Assembly (NCBI GenBank): GCA_035575035.1
Contig: DATLYH010000136.1
Coordinates: 1-34,288 of the forward strand
Length of the DNA: 34,288 nucleotides
Source: DATLYH01 sp035575035
Lineage (GTDB): Bacteria; Planctomycetota; Planctomycetia; Gemmatales; Gemmataceae
Direction of reading: 5' to 3'
The notes under the pieces are model-generated. The model was not told the origin of the DNA and made no database searches. It was given only the letters and a program-made list of their open reading frames with translations. This document shows positions 11,272 to 19,290 of this stretch, in pieces (position 1 is the first letter of the stretch; the number at the start of each line of letters is the position of its first letter). Made by a program: the position numbers and the translations under genes.

Positions 11272-12789
11272 ATGGTATTCCCCCGCATGCTCCGGCTTGC
11301 CCTGCTGTCCGCTGTTGTCCTGGCGGGCCTGGATCGGGGTGCAGCCCAGGAGAAACCGCCGCGGCCGCTGCCCGAACGACTGCAAATCCCCCCGGAGGTC
11401 CCGGGTGCGGAAGCCCCGCCCATCCGGCTGCCGCCGGCCGACCCGAAAAACCTCAAGGAGCGGGAGGAGGCCATCAACCGCCTCTTCCCACCACTGCCGC
11501 CGCTCGCCCCCGATGTGGTGCCAGCGCCCGGGCCGGACGGCCGACCGCTCTCTCTGGACCAACTCCAGCGGCTGGCGCTGGACAACAGTCCGGTCATCCG
11601 GCAAGCCTCGGCCGACGTCGCGGCGGCTCACGGCGCTGCCGTCCAGGCCGGCCTTTACCCCAACCCTGTTGCCGGCTACCAGGCCGACCAGGTAGGCACC
11701 GCCGACACCGCCGGTTTGCAGGGCGGCTTCCTCGAACAGACCATCGTCACGGCCGGCAAGCTAACCCTGGCACGGGCCGCTGCCTGGCTGGAGGTGCGCA
11801 ACGCCGAGGTCGCCCTGCGCCGGGCCCGGATCGATGTCTTCACCCAGGTGCGCGCCGCCTACTTCGCGGTGCTGGTGGCCCAGGAGAACGTGCGGATTGC
11901 TCGGGCCATGTCGCGGCTGACCGACGAGGTCTACCGCATCCAGGTAGAGTTGGTGCGGAGCGCCCAGGCCGCCCCCTATGAGCCGTTGCAGCTACGGGTG
12001 CTGGCCTTGCAGGCCCGCGCCAACCTGGTGCAGGCGCAGAACCGCTACCTGGCCGCCTGGCGGCAGCTGGCCGCGGCCCTCGGCCTTCCCGGAATGCCGC
12101 CCACCGAGCTGGCCGGTCGGCCCGATGCAGCCCTCCCGATGTACCACTACGACGAGGTCCTGGCCCGCGTCCTCGGCACGCATACCGATGTTCTGACCGC
12201 GCAGAACGACGTGCTCCGAGCCCGCATCGACCTACGCCGCGCCCAGATTGTGCCGGTCCCGGACGTGATGGTCCGCGGCCTGGTGCAGCGCGATCACACC
12301 ACGCCGCCGTTCCCCACCGTGGTCAGCGTCCAGGTCGGTGTGCCGATCCCGGTCTGGGACCGTAACCAGGGCAACATCCAGCGGGCCGAGGCGCAGTTGT
12401 TCCGGGCCGAGCAGCAGGTCCAGCGTGCCCGCAACGAGCTGACCGCGCGCCTGGCCGAAGCCTTCGCCCGCTACCAGAGCAGCCGGACCCTGCTCGATTA
12501 CTACCGCCATCACATCCTGCCTGACCAGGTGCGGACTTACCGCGGCGTCTACCAGCGGCACCAGCAGGACCCGGACCGGGTGACGTTCGGCGACATCATC
12601 GTGGCCCAGCAGACGCTGGCGGCCACGATCATTGCCTACCTCGGGGCGCTGGGTGACTTCTGGGCCGCGGTCGTGGACGTGGCTGCCCTGCTGCAAACAG
12701 ATGACCTGTTCCTCGCTGCCGACCCGGAATGTCTCCCTGCGCTGCCGGACCTGGGCCGGATGCTGGGTTGGCCCGACGGCCCGCGCTAA
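11272..12789 (+). CDS. TolC-family outer membrane efflux protein (second copy, CzcC-like)
   Basis: 505 aa from ATG 11272, chosen because AAGGA (11262-11266) lies at a sensible distance; ATG 11266 and 11287 are alternatives. The signal peptide is MLRLALLSAVVLAGLDRGAAQ, followed by a Pro-rich linker up to about residue 85. OEP repeats follow: LSLDQLQRLALDNSPVIRQA, QAGLYPNPVAGYQADQVG, RAAYFAVLVAQENVRIAR, then VSVQVGVPIPVWDRNQGNIQ with the CzcC-type 'PlPxxdrNqGni' signature. An outer-membrane channel subunit is likely. The sequence differs greatly from the other TolC gene, so this is not a recent duplication. The last 20-bp repeat unit lies immediately before the start, so the leader is repeat-derived. 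Confidence 0.93.
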   Translation: MVFPRMLRLALLSAVVLAGLDRGAAQEKPPRPLPERLQIPPEVPGAEAPPIRLPPADPKNLKEREEAINRLFPPLPPLAPDVVPAPGPDGRPLSLDQLQRLALDNSPVIRQASADVAAAHGAAVQAGLYPNPVAGYQADQVGTADTAGLQGGFLEQTIVTAGKLTLARAAAWLEVRNAEVALRRARIDVFTQVRAAYFAVLVAQENVRIARAMSRLTDEVYRIQVELVRSAQAAPYEPLQLRVLALQARANLVQAQNRYLAAWRQLAAALGLPGMPPTELAGRPDAALPMYHYDEVLARVLGTHTDVLTAQNDVLRARIDLRRAQIVPVPDVMVRGLVQRDHTTPPFPTVVSVQVGVPIPVWDRNQGNIQRAEAQLFRAEQQVQRARNELTARLAEAFARYQSSRTLLDYYRHHILPDQVRTYRGVYQRHQQDPDRVTFGDIIVAQQTLAATIIAYLGALGDFWAAVVDVAALLQTDDLFLAADPECLPALPDLGRMLGWPDGPR

Positions 12790-12819
12790 GCAGCGCTGCA
12801 CTCTGTCGGAGGCCTTCCT

Positions 12820-12848
12820 TTTCCGAAAGCGATTGCCGAACCTATAAT
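12820..12848 (+). promoter_or_regulatory. candidate sigma-70-type promoter for ribF
   Basis: A perfect TATAAT at 12843-12848 is notable in this GC-rich DNA and lies 26 bp before the ribF ATG. At 17-bp spacing the -35 position reads TTTCCG (12820-12825), a weak match. Confidence 0.45.
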
Positions 12849-12874
12849 GAGCGAAATCGACCACGGGCCGGCTA

Positions 12875-13837
12875 ATGGATCAAACCATGACCATTACCAA
12901 ACTCGACTGGCATGCCGATCCCCCGGCCGGCTGTCGCGGGGGGGCCATCACCATCGGCAACTTCGACGGCGTCCACCGCGGCCACGCCTGGCTGCTGGCC
13001 GAGCTGCGCCGCCAGGCCCAGGAGGTGAACGGCCCGGCCGTGGTCGTCACCTTCGACCCCCACCCCTTGCAGCTGCTCCGGCCCGAGCAGTTTATGCCGG
13101 TCCTGACCACGGTGCCCGATCGGGCGGAGCTGCTCTGCCGGTGCGGCGCTGACCAGGTGCTGATTTTCCAGACCACCCGCGACCTGCTGCAACTTTCCGC
13201 GGAGGAGTTCTTCGAACAAGTGGTGCGTGAGCGGTTGGCCCCCCGGGCGATGGTGGAGGGGCCCAACTTTGCCTTTGGCCGTAATCGCGCGGGAACGGTT
13301 GAGACGCTTCGGGAGCTGTGCCGCCGGTCGGGCATTAATCTGGCGATTGTGCCGCCGTTGAAGCTGGACGGCGTGCCTGTGTCCAGCAGCCGGGTGCGCG
13401 ACGCCCTGACGCGCGGCGCCATGCGCGACGCCGCCGAGCTGCTGGGTCGGCCGTACCGCCTTCGCGGCCGGGTCGGGATGGGCCGCGGCCGCGGCCAGCA
13501 ACTCGGTTTCCCGACCGCCAACCTGGAACAGATCGAAACCCTGGTCCCCGGCGATGGCGTCTACGCGGTCCGCGTCTTCCATGAAGGGACTGCCTGGCCG
13601 GGCGCTGCCAACGTCGGTCCCAACCCGACCTTCGGCGAACAGGCCCGCAAGGTGGAGGTCCACCTGATCGGCTTCCAGGGCGATCTCTATGGTCAGACGC
13701 TGGCACTGGATTTCCTTCAGCGTCTGCGAGATACGCGGCCCTTCCGCGGCCCGGACGAACTGGCGGATCAGCTGACGAAGGACATCGAGCAGGCCCGCCT
13801 TGCCGTGGGGAGTGATCATCATGGGACCAGCAGCTGA
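12875..13837 (+). CDS. ribF: bifunctional riboflavin kinase / FAD synthetase
   Basis: 320 aa. It phosphorylates riboflavin to FMN and adenylates FMN to FAD in the cytoplasm. The N-terminal FAD-synthetase domain has the nucleotidyltransferase signature ITIGNFDGVHRGH (about residues 25-37), TFDPHP, GPNFAFGRNRAG and PVSSSRVRDAL. The C-terminal riboflavin-kinase domain starts near residue 195 with YRLRGRVGMGRGRGQQLGFP followed by TAN, and includes GVYAVRVF and NVGPNPTFGE. Length fits the family (about 310-330). ATG 12887 is a possible internal start. The 3' end overlaps the Nfu-like gene by 17 bp, suggesting a cofactor operon. Confidence 0.95.
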   Translation: MDQTMTITKLDWHADPPAGCRGGAITIGNFDGVHRGHAWLLAELRRQAQEVNGPAVVVTFDPHPLQLLRPEQFMPVLTTVPDRAELLCRCGADQVLIFQTTRDLLQLSAEEFFEQVVRERLAPRAMVEGPNFAFGRNRAGTVETLRELCRRSGINLAIVPPLKLDGVPVSSSRVRDALTRGAMRDAAELLGRPYRLRGRVGMGRGRGQQLGFPTANLEQIETLVPGDGVYAVRVFHEGTAWPGAANVGPNPTFGEQARKVEVHLIGFQGDLYGQTLALDFLQRLRDTRPFRGPDELADQLTKDIEQARLAVGSDHHGTSS

Positions 13838-14072
13838 TTCGGCGAATGTGAAAGAGCAGGTCGTGCGTTTTCTCAAGGAGGAGATTGCACCGGCCTTGTA
13901 CCTGGACGCCGACGCCATCGAGGTGGTCGATGTCCGCGACGGCGTGGTCCAGGTGCGGCTAGGCGGCGCCTGCGGCGGCTGCCCGAGCACCATCATGACC
14001 GTCATCATGGGCATCGAGCAGGAGCTGCGCCGCCGGGTCCCCGGGGTCGAGTACCTCGAAGCGCTGCCTTGA
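13821..14072 (+). CDS. NifU C-terminal-domain (Nfu-type) Fe-S scaffold protein
   Basis: 83 aa from ATG 13821, with a ribosome site (gtggggagtg) inside the ribF 3' end; an upstream in-frame start at 13800 is less likely. The domain is a complete NifU-like C-terminal domain: VKEQVVRFLKEEIAPALYLD, then IEVVDVRDGVVQVRLGGACG and GCPSTIMTVIMGIEQELRRR. Cys51 and Cys54 (CGGC) are the cluster ligands. It would bind a transient [4Fe-4S] cluster at a dimer interface and hand it to apo-proteins. The stop lies five bases from the stop of the convergent trpC. Confidence 0.93.
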   Translation: MGPAADSANVKEQVVRFLKEEIAPALYLDADAIEVVDVRDGVVQVRLGGACGGCPSTIMTVIMGIEQELRRRVPGVEYLEALP

Positions 14073-14077
14073 CCCTT

Positions 14078-14896
14078 TCATGACGGTTCCGTGGGTACCC
14101 TTCCCAGGAGAGAGGCCGCCCCTCGTAGCTCATCCAGCTTGGCGCCGATGTCAGCGGCGCGCATCAGCGTTTCGCCGACGAGCACGGCGCGGACCCCCGC
14201 TTGTTCCAGGCGCAGGATGTCGTCCCGCGTGCGGATGCCGCTCTCGCTCACCAGGCAGCAGTCGGCCGGCAGGCGGGCGGCCAGTTCCAGGGTGTGCTCC
14301 AGGCGCGTGACAAAGGTCCGCAGGTCGCGGTTGTTGACGCCGAGGAGGCGGGCGCCGCTGTCCAGCACCCGCGGCAGGTTCGCCGCGTCGTAAAGTTCCA
14401 CCAGCGCCTGCATCCCCAACTCGTGTGCCTGGCGCAGTAGGCGGGGCAGCAACTCCCCCGGCAGGACCTCGGCGATGAGCAGGACGGCATCAGCCCCAGC
14501 GGCGCGGGCCTCCAGGAGCTGGTAGCGGTCCAGGAGAAAGTCCTTGCGCAGGACGGGCGGCGCCACCGCCTCGCGCACGGCCGACAGATACTCCAGCCGG
14601 CCCTGGAAGAATGGCTCGTCGGTCAGGACGCTGACGGCGGCGGCCCCATGCCGCTCGTAGATGCGGGCGATCTGCACCGGGTCGAAATCGGCGCGGAGCA
14701 GGCCGGCCGACGGCGAGGCTTTCTTGACCTCGGCGATAATCTGGACGCCGCCGGGCTTCTCCAGGGCGGCGCGGAAGTCGCGCACCGGCGGGGCCGTTGC
14801 CAGGCGCTTCGCCAGCGCCGCTTCCGGCAACCGCCTCCGGGCCTCCTCGATCTCGCGCCGCTTGCTTGCCACGATCCGGTCCAGGATGCTCGCCAT
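14078..14896 (-). CDS. trpC: indole-3-glycerol phosphate synthase
   Basis: 272 aa, normal length for the single-domain enzyme of tryptophan synthesis, which cyclises CdRP to indole-3-glycerol phosphate. Signatures are ILDRIVASKRREIEEAR at the N-terminus, IIAEVKKASPSAG (Glu56, Lys58), VLRKDFLLDRYQLLEARAAG (Lys118), LVELYD, LLGVNNRDLRTF and SESGIRTRDD, with a phosphate-binding end GVRAVLVGETLMRA. All expected catalytic residues are present. It is monocistronic here, away from other trp genes, as is common in planctomycetes. It is convergent with the Nfu-like gene and divergent from the CPBP gene (109-bp gap). Confidence 0.96.
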   Translation of the reverse strand: MASILDRIVASKRREIEEARRRLPEAALAKRLATAPPVRDFRAALEKPGGVQIIAEVKKASPSAGLLRADFDPVQIARIYERHGAAAVSVLTDEPFFQGRLEYLSAVREAVAPPVLRKDFLLDRYQLLEARAAGADAVLLIAEVLPGELLPRLLRQAHELGMQALVELYDAANLPRVLDSGARLLGVNNRDLRTFVTRLEHTLELAARLPADCCLVSESGIRTRDDILRLEQAGVRAVLVGETLMRAADIGAKLDELRGAASLLGRVPTEPS

Positions 14897-15005
14897 TGGC
14901 CATCACGCTCCCGATCCCCGCCCCCTTCGAGTCTACCCGCGGCCCGGAGCCGGCGGTAGGATACTTGCGGCAGCTTCCTTCCCGCGCCAGGACGGCCCGC
15001 TGACC

Positions 15006-16418
15006 ATGAGAGATAAACCGCTCGATCTGTGGCACTGGCTCTACCTGGCGCTGCCGGCCACGGTCCTGTTGATCCTGGGCCTGTGGTACTTGCGTCCAGG
15101 AGCCCGCCGTCGGCTGCTGCCTCCGCTGGAAGAGGCCGACATCCCCTGGAGCGCTGCCGAGATTGTCATCACCCTCTTCCTCGGTTACTTTCTGCTACCG
15201 GCACTGGTGCAAGGACTACTGACCCTGGCCGGATTTTTCAACCATCTGCACGCGGTGCGCCCGGAATATCTCGCTACGCTGGCAGTTAACCCCGACGCCG
15301 CCTTCCCGGGAACCCTCCCCTGGACCGCCCTGCTGCTGAGCAGCGAGCAGGCGCCGATCGACACCGCGCGCCGCGCGCTCTGGGTGAACACGCTCACCTT
15401 TCCGCTTCAGGTCACGCTGATCCCCCTGTTCTTGTGGCTGGTCAGCGGCACCCGGCCGGAGCAACTCGGCCTGACCCATCGCCGCCTGGTCCAAAATCTG
15501 TTCGCCGGCCTTCTCGGCTGGTTGGTGTTCACGCCATTCGTCTACGCCGTTCAGTTCCTGGCGAGCTGGTGGTACGATCGGCTGGTACGGGCGCCGCCGG
15601 AGACCCACCCGCTGGTCAAGTTGGCCGGCAGCCAGCCGCGGCCGGTCGAGTGGTTCCTGATCTTGTTCACGGCGGCGGTGGTGGCGCCGGTGTGGGAGGA
15701 GCTGCTGTTCCGTGGTCTGTTCCAGCGCTGGCTGGCGCGGCGCCCCTGGGGCGGGGCGGTCGCCGTGGCCGCGGCGCTGGCGATGGCCTTCCTGGAACGC
15801 TGGGAACGGATCGAATCGGGCTGGCGCGGGCAAGGGCTCGGGGGAGCGCTGGCCGAGTCGGCCCCCGCGCTGTTCGTGCTGCTGCTGACACCGGGCTACC
15901 TGCTGGTCCGGCGTTATGGGCAGACACCGGCCGCCGAGGCGATCTACGGGACTTCCCTCTTCTTTGCCGCGGGGCATTCGTTCGCCTGGCCGCAGCCGGT
16001 CGCCCTGTTCGTCCTCGGACTAGGACTCGGGCTCCTCGCCCACCGCACCGGTAGCCTGGTGGGACCGATCCTGATGCACGCCCTGTTCAACGGCGTCGGC
16101 TGCGTGGTCCTCTTGCTCACTCAGCCGGTTCCCCCGACGTTGCCGCTGGAGAACGGCAGTCCCGTCACCCGGGCGGTCCTCCTGGTCCCCGCCGCCTCGA
16201 CCTCCACGACCGTACCCGGCTCATGGCCCCGGCGGACATACGCCAGCGCGATGGCCCCCCATCGCGGCGACACCACCGATGAGGTGACATGTCCCACTTC
16301 CTTGCCGTCGCGGAACAATTTGGCCCCGGGCGGGACCGCCTCGGTGCCGGTGATCCTCAGCCCGAGCAGGGTCCGGTTGACGTGGCCGAGATCACGGATG
16401 CGGCAGATCGGCTCCTGA
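15006..16418 (+). CDS. CPBP-family intramembrane metalloprotease with a read-through C-terminal extension
   Basis: 470 aa from ATG 15006 (MRDKPLDLWHWLYLALPATV). The frame is open from further upstream, but that part is antisense to trpC. There are about eight hydrophobic helices. CPBP (Abi/CAAX) motifs are VWEELLFRGLFQRWL (Glu231, Glu232, Arg236), FFAAGHSFAWPQPVALF and GPILMHALFNGVG (HxxxN). Such proteins act as CAAX-type proteases or membrane chaperones; the substrate is unknown. The conserved domain ends near residue 370. The remaining roughly 98 residues (Pro/Thr/Ser-rich) are read from sequence antisense to the YgfZ-like gene, so the original stop was probably lost or the gene naturally overlaps. 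The domain call is strong; the true C-terminus is uncertain. Confidence 0.85.
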   Translation: MRDKPLDLWHWLYLALPATVLLILGLWYLRPGARRRLLPPLEEADIPWSAAEIVITLFLGYFLLPALVQGLLTLAGFFNHLHAVRPEYLATLAVNPDAAFPGTLPWTALLLSSEQAPIDTARRALWVNTLTFPLQVTLIPLFLWLVSGTRPEQLGLTHRRLVQNLFAGLLGWLVFTPFVYAVQFLASWWYDRLVRAPPETHPLVKLAGSQPRPVEWFLILFTAAVVAPVWEELLFRGLFQRWLARRPWGGAVAVAAALAMAFLERWERIESGWRGQGLGGALAESAPALFVLLLTPGYLLVRRYGQTPAAEAIYGTSLFFAAGHSFAWPQPVALFVLGLGLGLLAHRTGSLVGPILMHALFNGVGCVVLLLTQPVPPTLPLENGSPVTRAVLLVPAASTSTTVPGSWPRRTYASAMAPHRGDTTDEVTCPTSLPSRNNLAPGGTASVPVILSPSRVRLTWPRSRMRQIGS

Positions 16419-17239
16419 CCGAGATAGCAGCCCTTGGTGTAGCTGATGGCCTGCGCCGTGCGCCCCACTTCCGGCGCCAGCACGCTCTCGTCGATGTCCT
16501 TGCCGTAGGCCGGCGTCCCCGCCTCGACGCGGAGAACCTCGTACACCTGCGATCCCGCCGGCCGAGCGCCAGCTTCCGCCAGCGCTTGCCACAGCTTGGA
16601 AGCCCGTTCGCACTCGTAGAGGAGGTCGTAACCGGGCAGGCCCAGCGCGGAGCGGCGGCGCACGTGGAGGAGGCCGCCACTGAAGCAGAGGCCGGAGTGC
16701 CGCAGTTCTTGCAGCTTCACCTCGACGAACAGGGCGCGGGCCAGGATCGCTTGCGCCTCCGGGCCGGCCAGGTGAAGCTGGACGCAGGCGCGGGTCGAGT
16801 CGCGCAGCTCGACCTGCTCGCTGATGAGGTGATGGTCCAGATGTTTGATTACCTTGTCAGCGGTGCCCGCGTCCAGATCGAGCCAGAACACATCGCTCCC
16901 GTCGGATTCGGACGACCCCTCCGGCGGCCACGAGCAGTACACGACGGGAGAGGCAACCACCCGGGCCTGGACGTTGCAGAGGAAGGTCTCGCAGCCGGCG
17001 CCGGGTGTGAGTCCCTTGATGTCGTTGGTGCTGAGGTTATTTAGGAAGGTGCGGGCGTCGGGGCCGGTCACTACCACCTTGCCCCGGTGCGAGAGGTCAA
17101 AGACGGCCGCACCCTCGGTGGCATGGCGGTACTCGGCGGCGGGGTCGCCGAAGTGAGCCGGCATCAGCCAGCCGGCCTCCTCCGCGAACACGGCCCCGGC
17201 CTGCTTTTCAACTTGATACAGGGGAGTGCGCTCAGGCAT
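16121..17239 (-). CDS. YgfZ/GcvT-family folate-binding protein
   Basis: 372 aa. It has the aminomethyltransferase fold (FDLSHRGKVVVTGPDARTFL near the N-terminus) and the YgfZ signature KGCYLGQE (residues about 269-276). A C-terminal barrel follows (LLGLRITGTEAVPPGAKLFR, VGHVTSSVVSPRWGAIALAY). YgfZ/IBA57-type proteins help assemble or repair Fe-S enzymes using folate; true GcvT proteins work in glycine cleavage. The signature Cys favours YgfZ. The start overlaps the stop of the LarA-like gene by 8 bp, so they are co-transcribed. The 3' end overlaps the convergent CPBP frame by 298 bp. Confidence 0.88.
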   Translation of the reverse strand: MPERTPLYQVEKQAGAVFAEEAGWLMPAHFGDPAAEYRHATEGAAVFDLSHRGKVVVTGPDARTFLNNLSTNDIKGLTPGAGCETFLCNVQARVVASPVVYCSWPPEGSSESDGSDVFWLDLDAGTADKVIKHLDHHLISEQVELRDSTRACVQLHLAGPEAQAILARALFVEVKLQELRHSGLCFSGGLLHVRRRSALGLPGYDLLYECERASKLWQALAEAGARPAGSQVYEVLRVEAGTPAYGKDIDESVLAPEVGRTAQAISYTKGCYLGQEPICRIRDLGHVNRTLLGLRITGTEAVPPGAKLFRDGKEVGHVTSSVVSPRWGAIALAYVRRGHEPGTVVEVEAAGTRRTARVTGLPFSSGNVGGTG

Positions 17240-18449
17240 AGCCTTCCTCGTCCACCACGGCCAGCGCCTTGTGGGCGTCGTTGAGAAACAGGCACGAGCC
17301 CTCGTCGCGGAGCAACTGCTGCACCTGGCCGGGGTGCTCCAGGGGGACGGCGAAGAGTTCTTCCGCGACCTCGTCGGCCAGACCGCTCAGCAGGAAGATG
17401 TCGGCATGCTGGGCGGCGCTGGCCCAGGCAAAGGCCGCCGTCATGTCGGGCGGCTTCACGCGGCGGAGTTGGGTGAGGGCCTGATCGGGATCATTGGCCT
17501 GGCGGAGCAGCTCGGCCCCGGCCCCCAGGTCCGGCCGGGCATCGCTCAGCAGGATGATCCGTCCCTTCGGCCGGACCACCCGTGCGGCGCAGGTCAGGGC
17601 CCGGGCCAGGTCAGCAAAGTCGTGGTGCGTCGGGTCGCCGCTGACGCCGGCAATCACCGTGTCAGCCGGCCGGGCCACCGTCTCGCGCCAGCTGGCATCG
17701 AGCAGTTGCTGGCCCACGGCGCTGGTGTCCATCATCCCGGCCACAACATGGGTGATGGCGTCGCCGGAGCCTTCGATCACCTGGACCAGGAACGGCGCCC
17801 CCAGCAGCCAGGCGACTTCCATTGCCTCTTGCTGTACCGGCCAGGGCTCGCCCCCCGGCACCGCCAGCGACAACTCGCCGGCCAGCTCCTGGCGGGTGGC
17901 CTCATCGCTCAGGGCCGGGTAAAGGGCCCCGGCCGCGCCGGCGTAGCCCAGTTGCGGATCGTAGCGACGGCCGGTCAACACGATCAGTTGGTCGGCATCG
18001 ACGGCGGTGCGGTTCAGGTACAGCCGCCGGCCCTGGCGTGTGGTGGCCAGGTAGCTCAGCCGCTTGCGGTCGCGCGGGTCATGCACTTCGAGCCGGGCAT
18101 CCTGGAAGGCATCGGGCAAATCGTCGAGCCAATCCTGCCGAGAGGCGGAAGGGCAAAGGAGTGTGATCGCTTCGGGAAGGACATGGGCCCCGACGACGTG
18201 TTCCAGCAACGGCGTGAGCAATTCGGCCAGCCGGGGCAGGTGCTCGTCCAGGACGATGGCCACGTGATCATCCGGGGTCAAGGCGCGCCGCAGGGCAGGG
18301 AAGCCGAGGGGATTTTCCAAAGCGGCACGGACCGCCTCTGCCGGATCAGCCAGCGGCGGCGCCACCGGCTGCCGCTTGATGCCGACCAGCCGGCTCTCCT
18401 GGACCTCCAGCGCCAGGTGCTCCCGGCCAAACGCTACCTCGATCCGCAT
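17232..18449 (-). CDS. LarA-fold (DUF2088, lactate racemase-like) protein lacking catalytic residues
   Basis: 405 aa. The overall order resembles LarA: an N-terminal beta-rich part (MRIEVAFGREHLALEVQESR), DDHVAIVLDEHLPRLAELLT where LarA has DxTRP, RRYDPQLGYAGAAGALYPAL where LarA has HxxxGYSGGxKxxxPG, and a C-terminal Rossmann-like part (VVRPKGRIILLSDARPDLGA). Compared with Lactobacillus LarA, the Lys that binds the nickel-pincer cofactor aligns with Gly. The Arg of DxTRP is Leu, and the two key His positions are not evident. It is therefore probably not a lactate racemase, though it could act on another 2-hydroxyacid or be non-catalytic. It precedes the YgfZ-like gene with an 8-bp overlap. 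Confidence 0.72.
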   Translation of the reverse strand: MRIEVAFGREHLALEVQESRLVGIKRQPVAPPLADPAEAVRAALENPLGFPALRRALTPDDHVAIVLDEHLPRLAELLTPLLEHVVGAHVLPEAITLLCPSASRQDWLDDLPDAFQDARLEVHDPRDRKRLSYLATTRQGRRLYLNRTAVDADQLIVLTGRRYDPQLGYAGAAGALYPALSDEATRQELAGELSLAVPGGEPWPVQQEAMEVAWLLGAPFLVQVIEGSGDAITHVVAGMMDTSAVGQQLLDASWRETVARPADTVIAGVSGDPTHHDFADLARALTCAARVVRPKGRIILLSDARPDLGAGAELLRQANDPDQALTQLRRVKPPDMTAAFAWASAAQHADIFLLSGLADEVAEELFAVPLEHPGQVQQLLRDEGSCLFLNDAHKALAVVDEEGYA

Positions 18450-18480
18450 AGGAGCTCCGTCGGGATGTGGGCAACTAACT

Positions 18481-18520
18481 CTTCACCCTTACCTTATCGC
18501 TTTCCGACAAGGGTGGGGAG
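18481..18520. repeat. imperfect inverted repeat between the PrcB-like and LarA-like genes
   Basis: The arms caccctt (18484-18490) and aagggtg (18509-18515) pair exactly, and pairing extends with mismatches to about 10 of 12 bases. It sits in the 114-bp gap between two minus-strand genes. No T-run is present, so the function is open. Confidence 0.35.
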
Positions 18521-18563
18521 TGCGGGGCGCTCCCGAGCGGATGTCCCGGCTGCTCCCCGGCGC

Positions 18564-19031
18564 TCAGCGTTCCTTCGCCGGCGGGTCGAACCGCACCGGG
18601 CCCTCGAAGCGCTCCACGAGCAGGACCTGGGCGGGATGAGTGAGCGCCTGAGTCACCGGCTGCCCGGGCTTCGGCGCGTTCAGTTTCCAGTGGACCGTCA
18701 GGGCGTTGTCGCGCACGTCCAGCTGGGTAATCTCCACGCTATAGCCGCCGGTCCGCCGGGTTCCGCTGCTGACAAGGATGAGCATCTGCGTCTTCCAGTC
18801 GATCCGGTCCACTTTCAGCGCCTTGAGCAGGGCGTCAGCCTGATTGCCGACCGCTGCCTTCAGCTCCTGCTCGCTGCGGAGGACGCGCTGCTGCGGCGTG
18901 GCATCCCGGACCGGCAGCTGCCAGGAGGCGCGGGCGAGCACCTTCAGCTCCTTGCCCGCCTCGGCGTGGGGCGAGTCTTCCCCACCTCGGTAAATCGTTG
19001 TCAGCAGTGTCAGCAATGCCGCCCAGCGCAT
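18564..19031 (-). CDS. PrcB-like C-terminal-domain secreted protein
   Basis: 155 aa. A short N-terminal signal-like segment (MRWAALLTLLTTIYRG) leads into about 120 residues. The block WKTQMLILVSSGTRRTGGYS, VEI, then LDVRDNALTVHWKLNAPKPG resembles the PrcB C-terminal domain (PF14343, 'G-R-TGGY-I' motif) known from the Treponema dentilisin complex and from many unstudied secreted proteins. The motif KALKVDRIDWKTQMLI fits the usual 'vDFsk-mvi' lead-in. Function is unknown: probably a periplasmic binding or assembly domain. It lies 114 bp upstream of the LarA-like gene on the same strand and diverges from the aldehyde dehydrogenase gene. Confidence 0.7.
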   Translation of the reverse strand: MRWAALLTLLTTIYRGGEDSPHAEAGKELKVLARASWQLPVRDATPQQRVLRSEQELKAAVGNQADALLKALKVDRIDWKTQMLILVSSGTRRTGGYSVEITQLDVRDNALTVHWKLNAPKPGQPVTQALTHPAQVLLVERFEGPVRFDPPAKER

Positions 19032-19143
19032 GGCTACCCTCGCGGAGAGAGGATGGAAATGGCCTCAGCCTCAGAGGATTATTGTCCTTCCCGACCGGCA
19101 CCCTGACAATGCGATTATGGCCGGGGCTGAACCCCCGTTCGGA

Positions 19144-19172
19144 TTGAGGGGGGCGGATTCGTACCCTATAAT
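19144..19172 (+). promoter_or_regulatory. sigma-70-type promoter for the aldehyde dehydrogenase operon
   Basis: TTGAGG (19144-19149) and a perfect TATAAT (19167-19172) are separated by exactly 17 bp, the best promoter match seen in the window. Transcription would start near 19179, leaving about 110 bases of leader before ATG 19291. Confidence 0.6.
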
Positions 19173-19290
19173 TTCTGTAGGCTGGCTCCGGCCCCGTGGC
19201 CTCTTCCCCTCGTCCGTTTCCCTGCCGGACCAGCCGGCCGTCCTTGCCGGCATCGGCGCCTCATTCCTTGCCCCTAAGGAGTACCGCGAC

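Noticed and set aside
17226..19106. Plus-strand open frame of 626 codons
   Set aside because: It covers the LarA-like and PrcB-like genes in antisense; high GC produces such long shadows.
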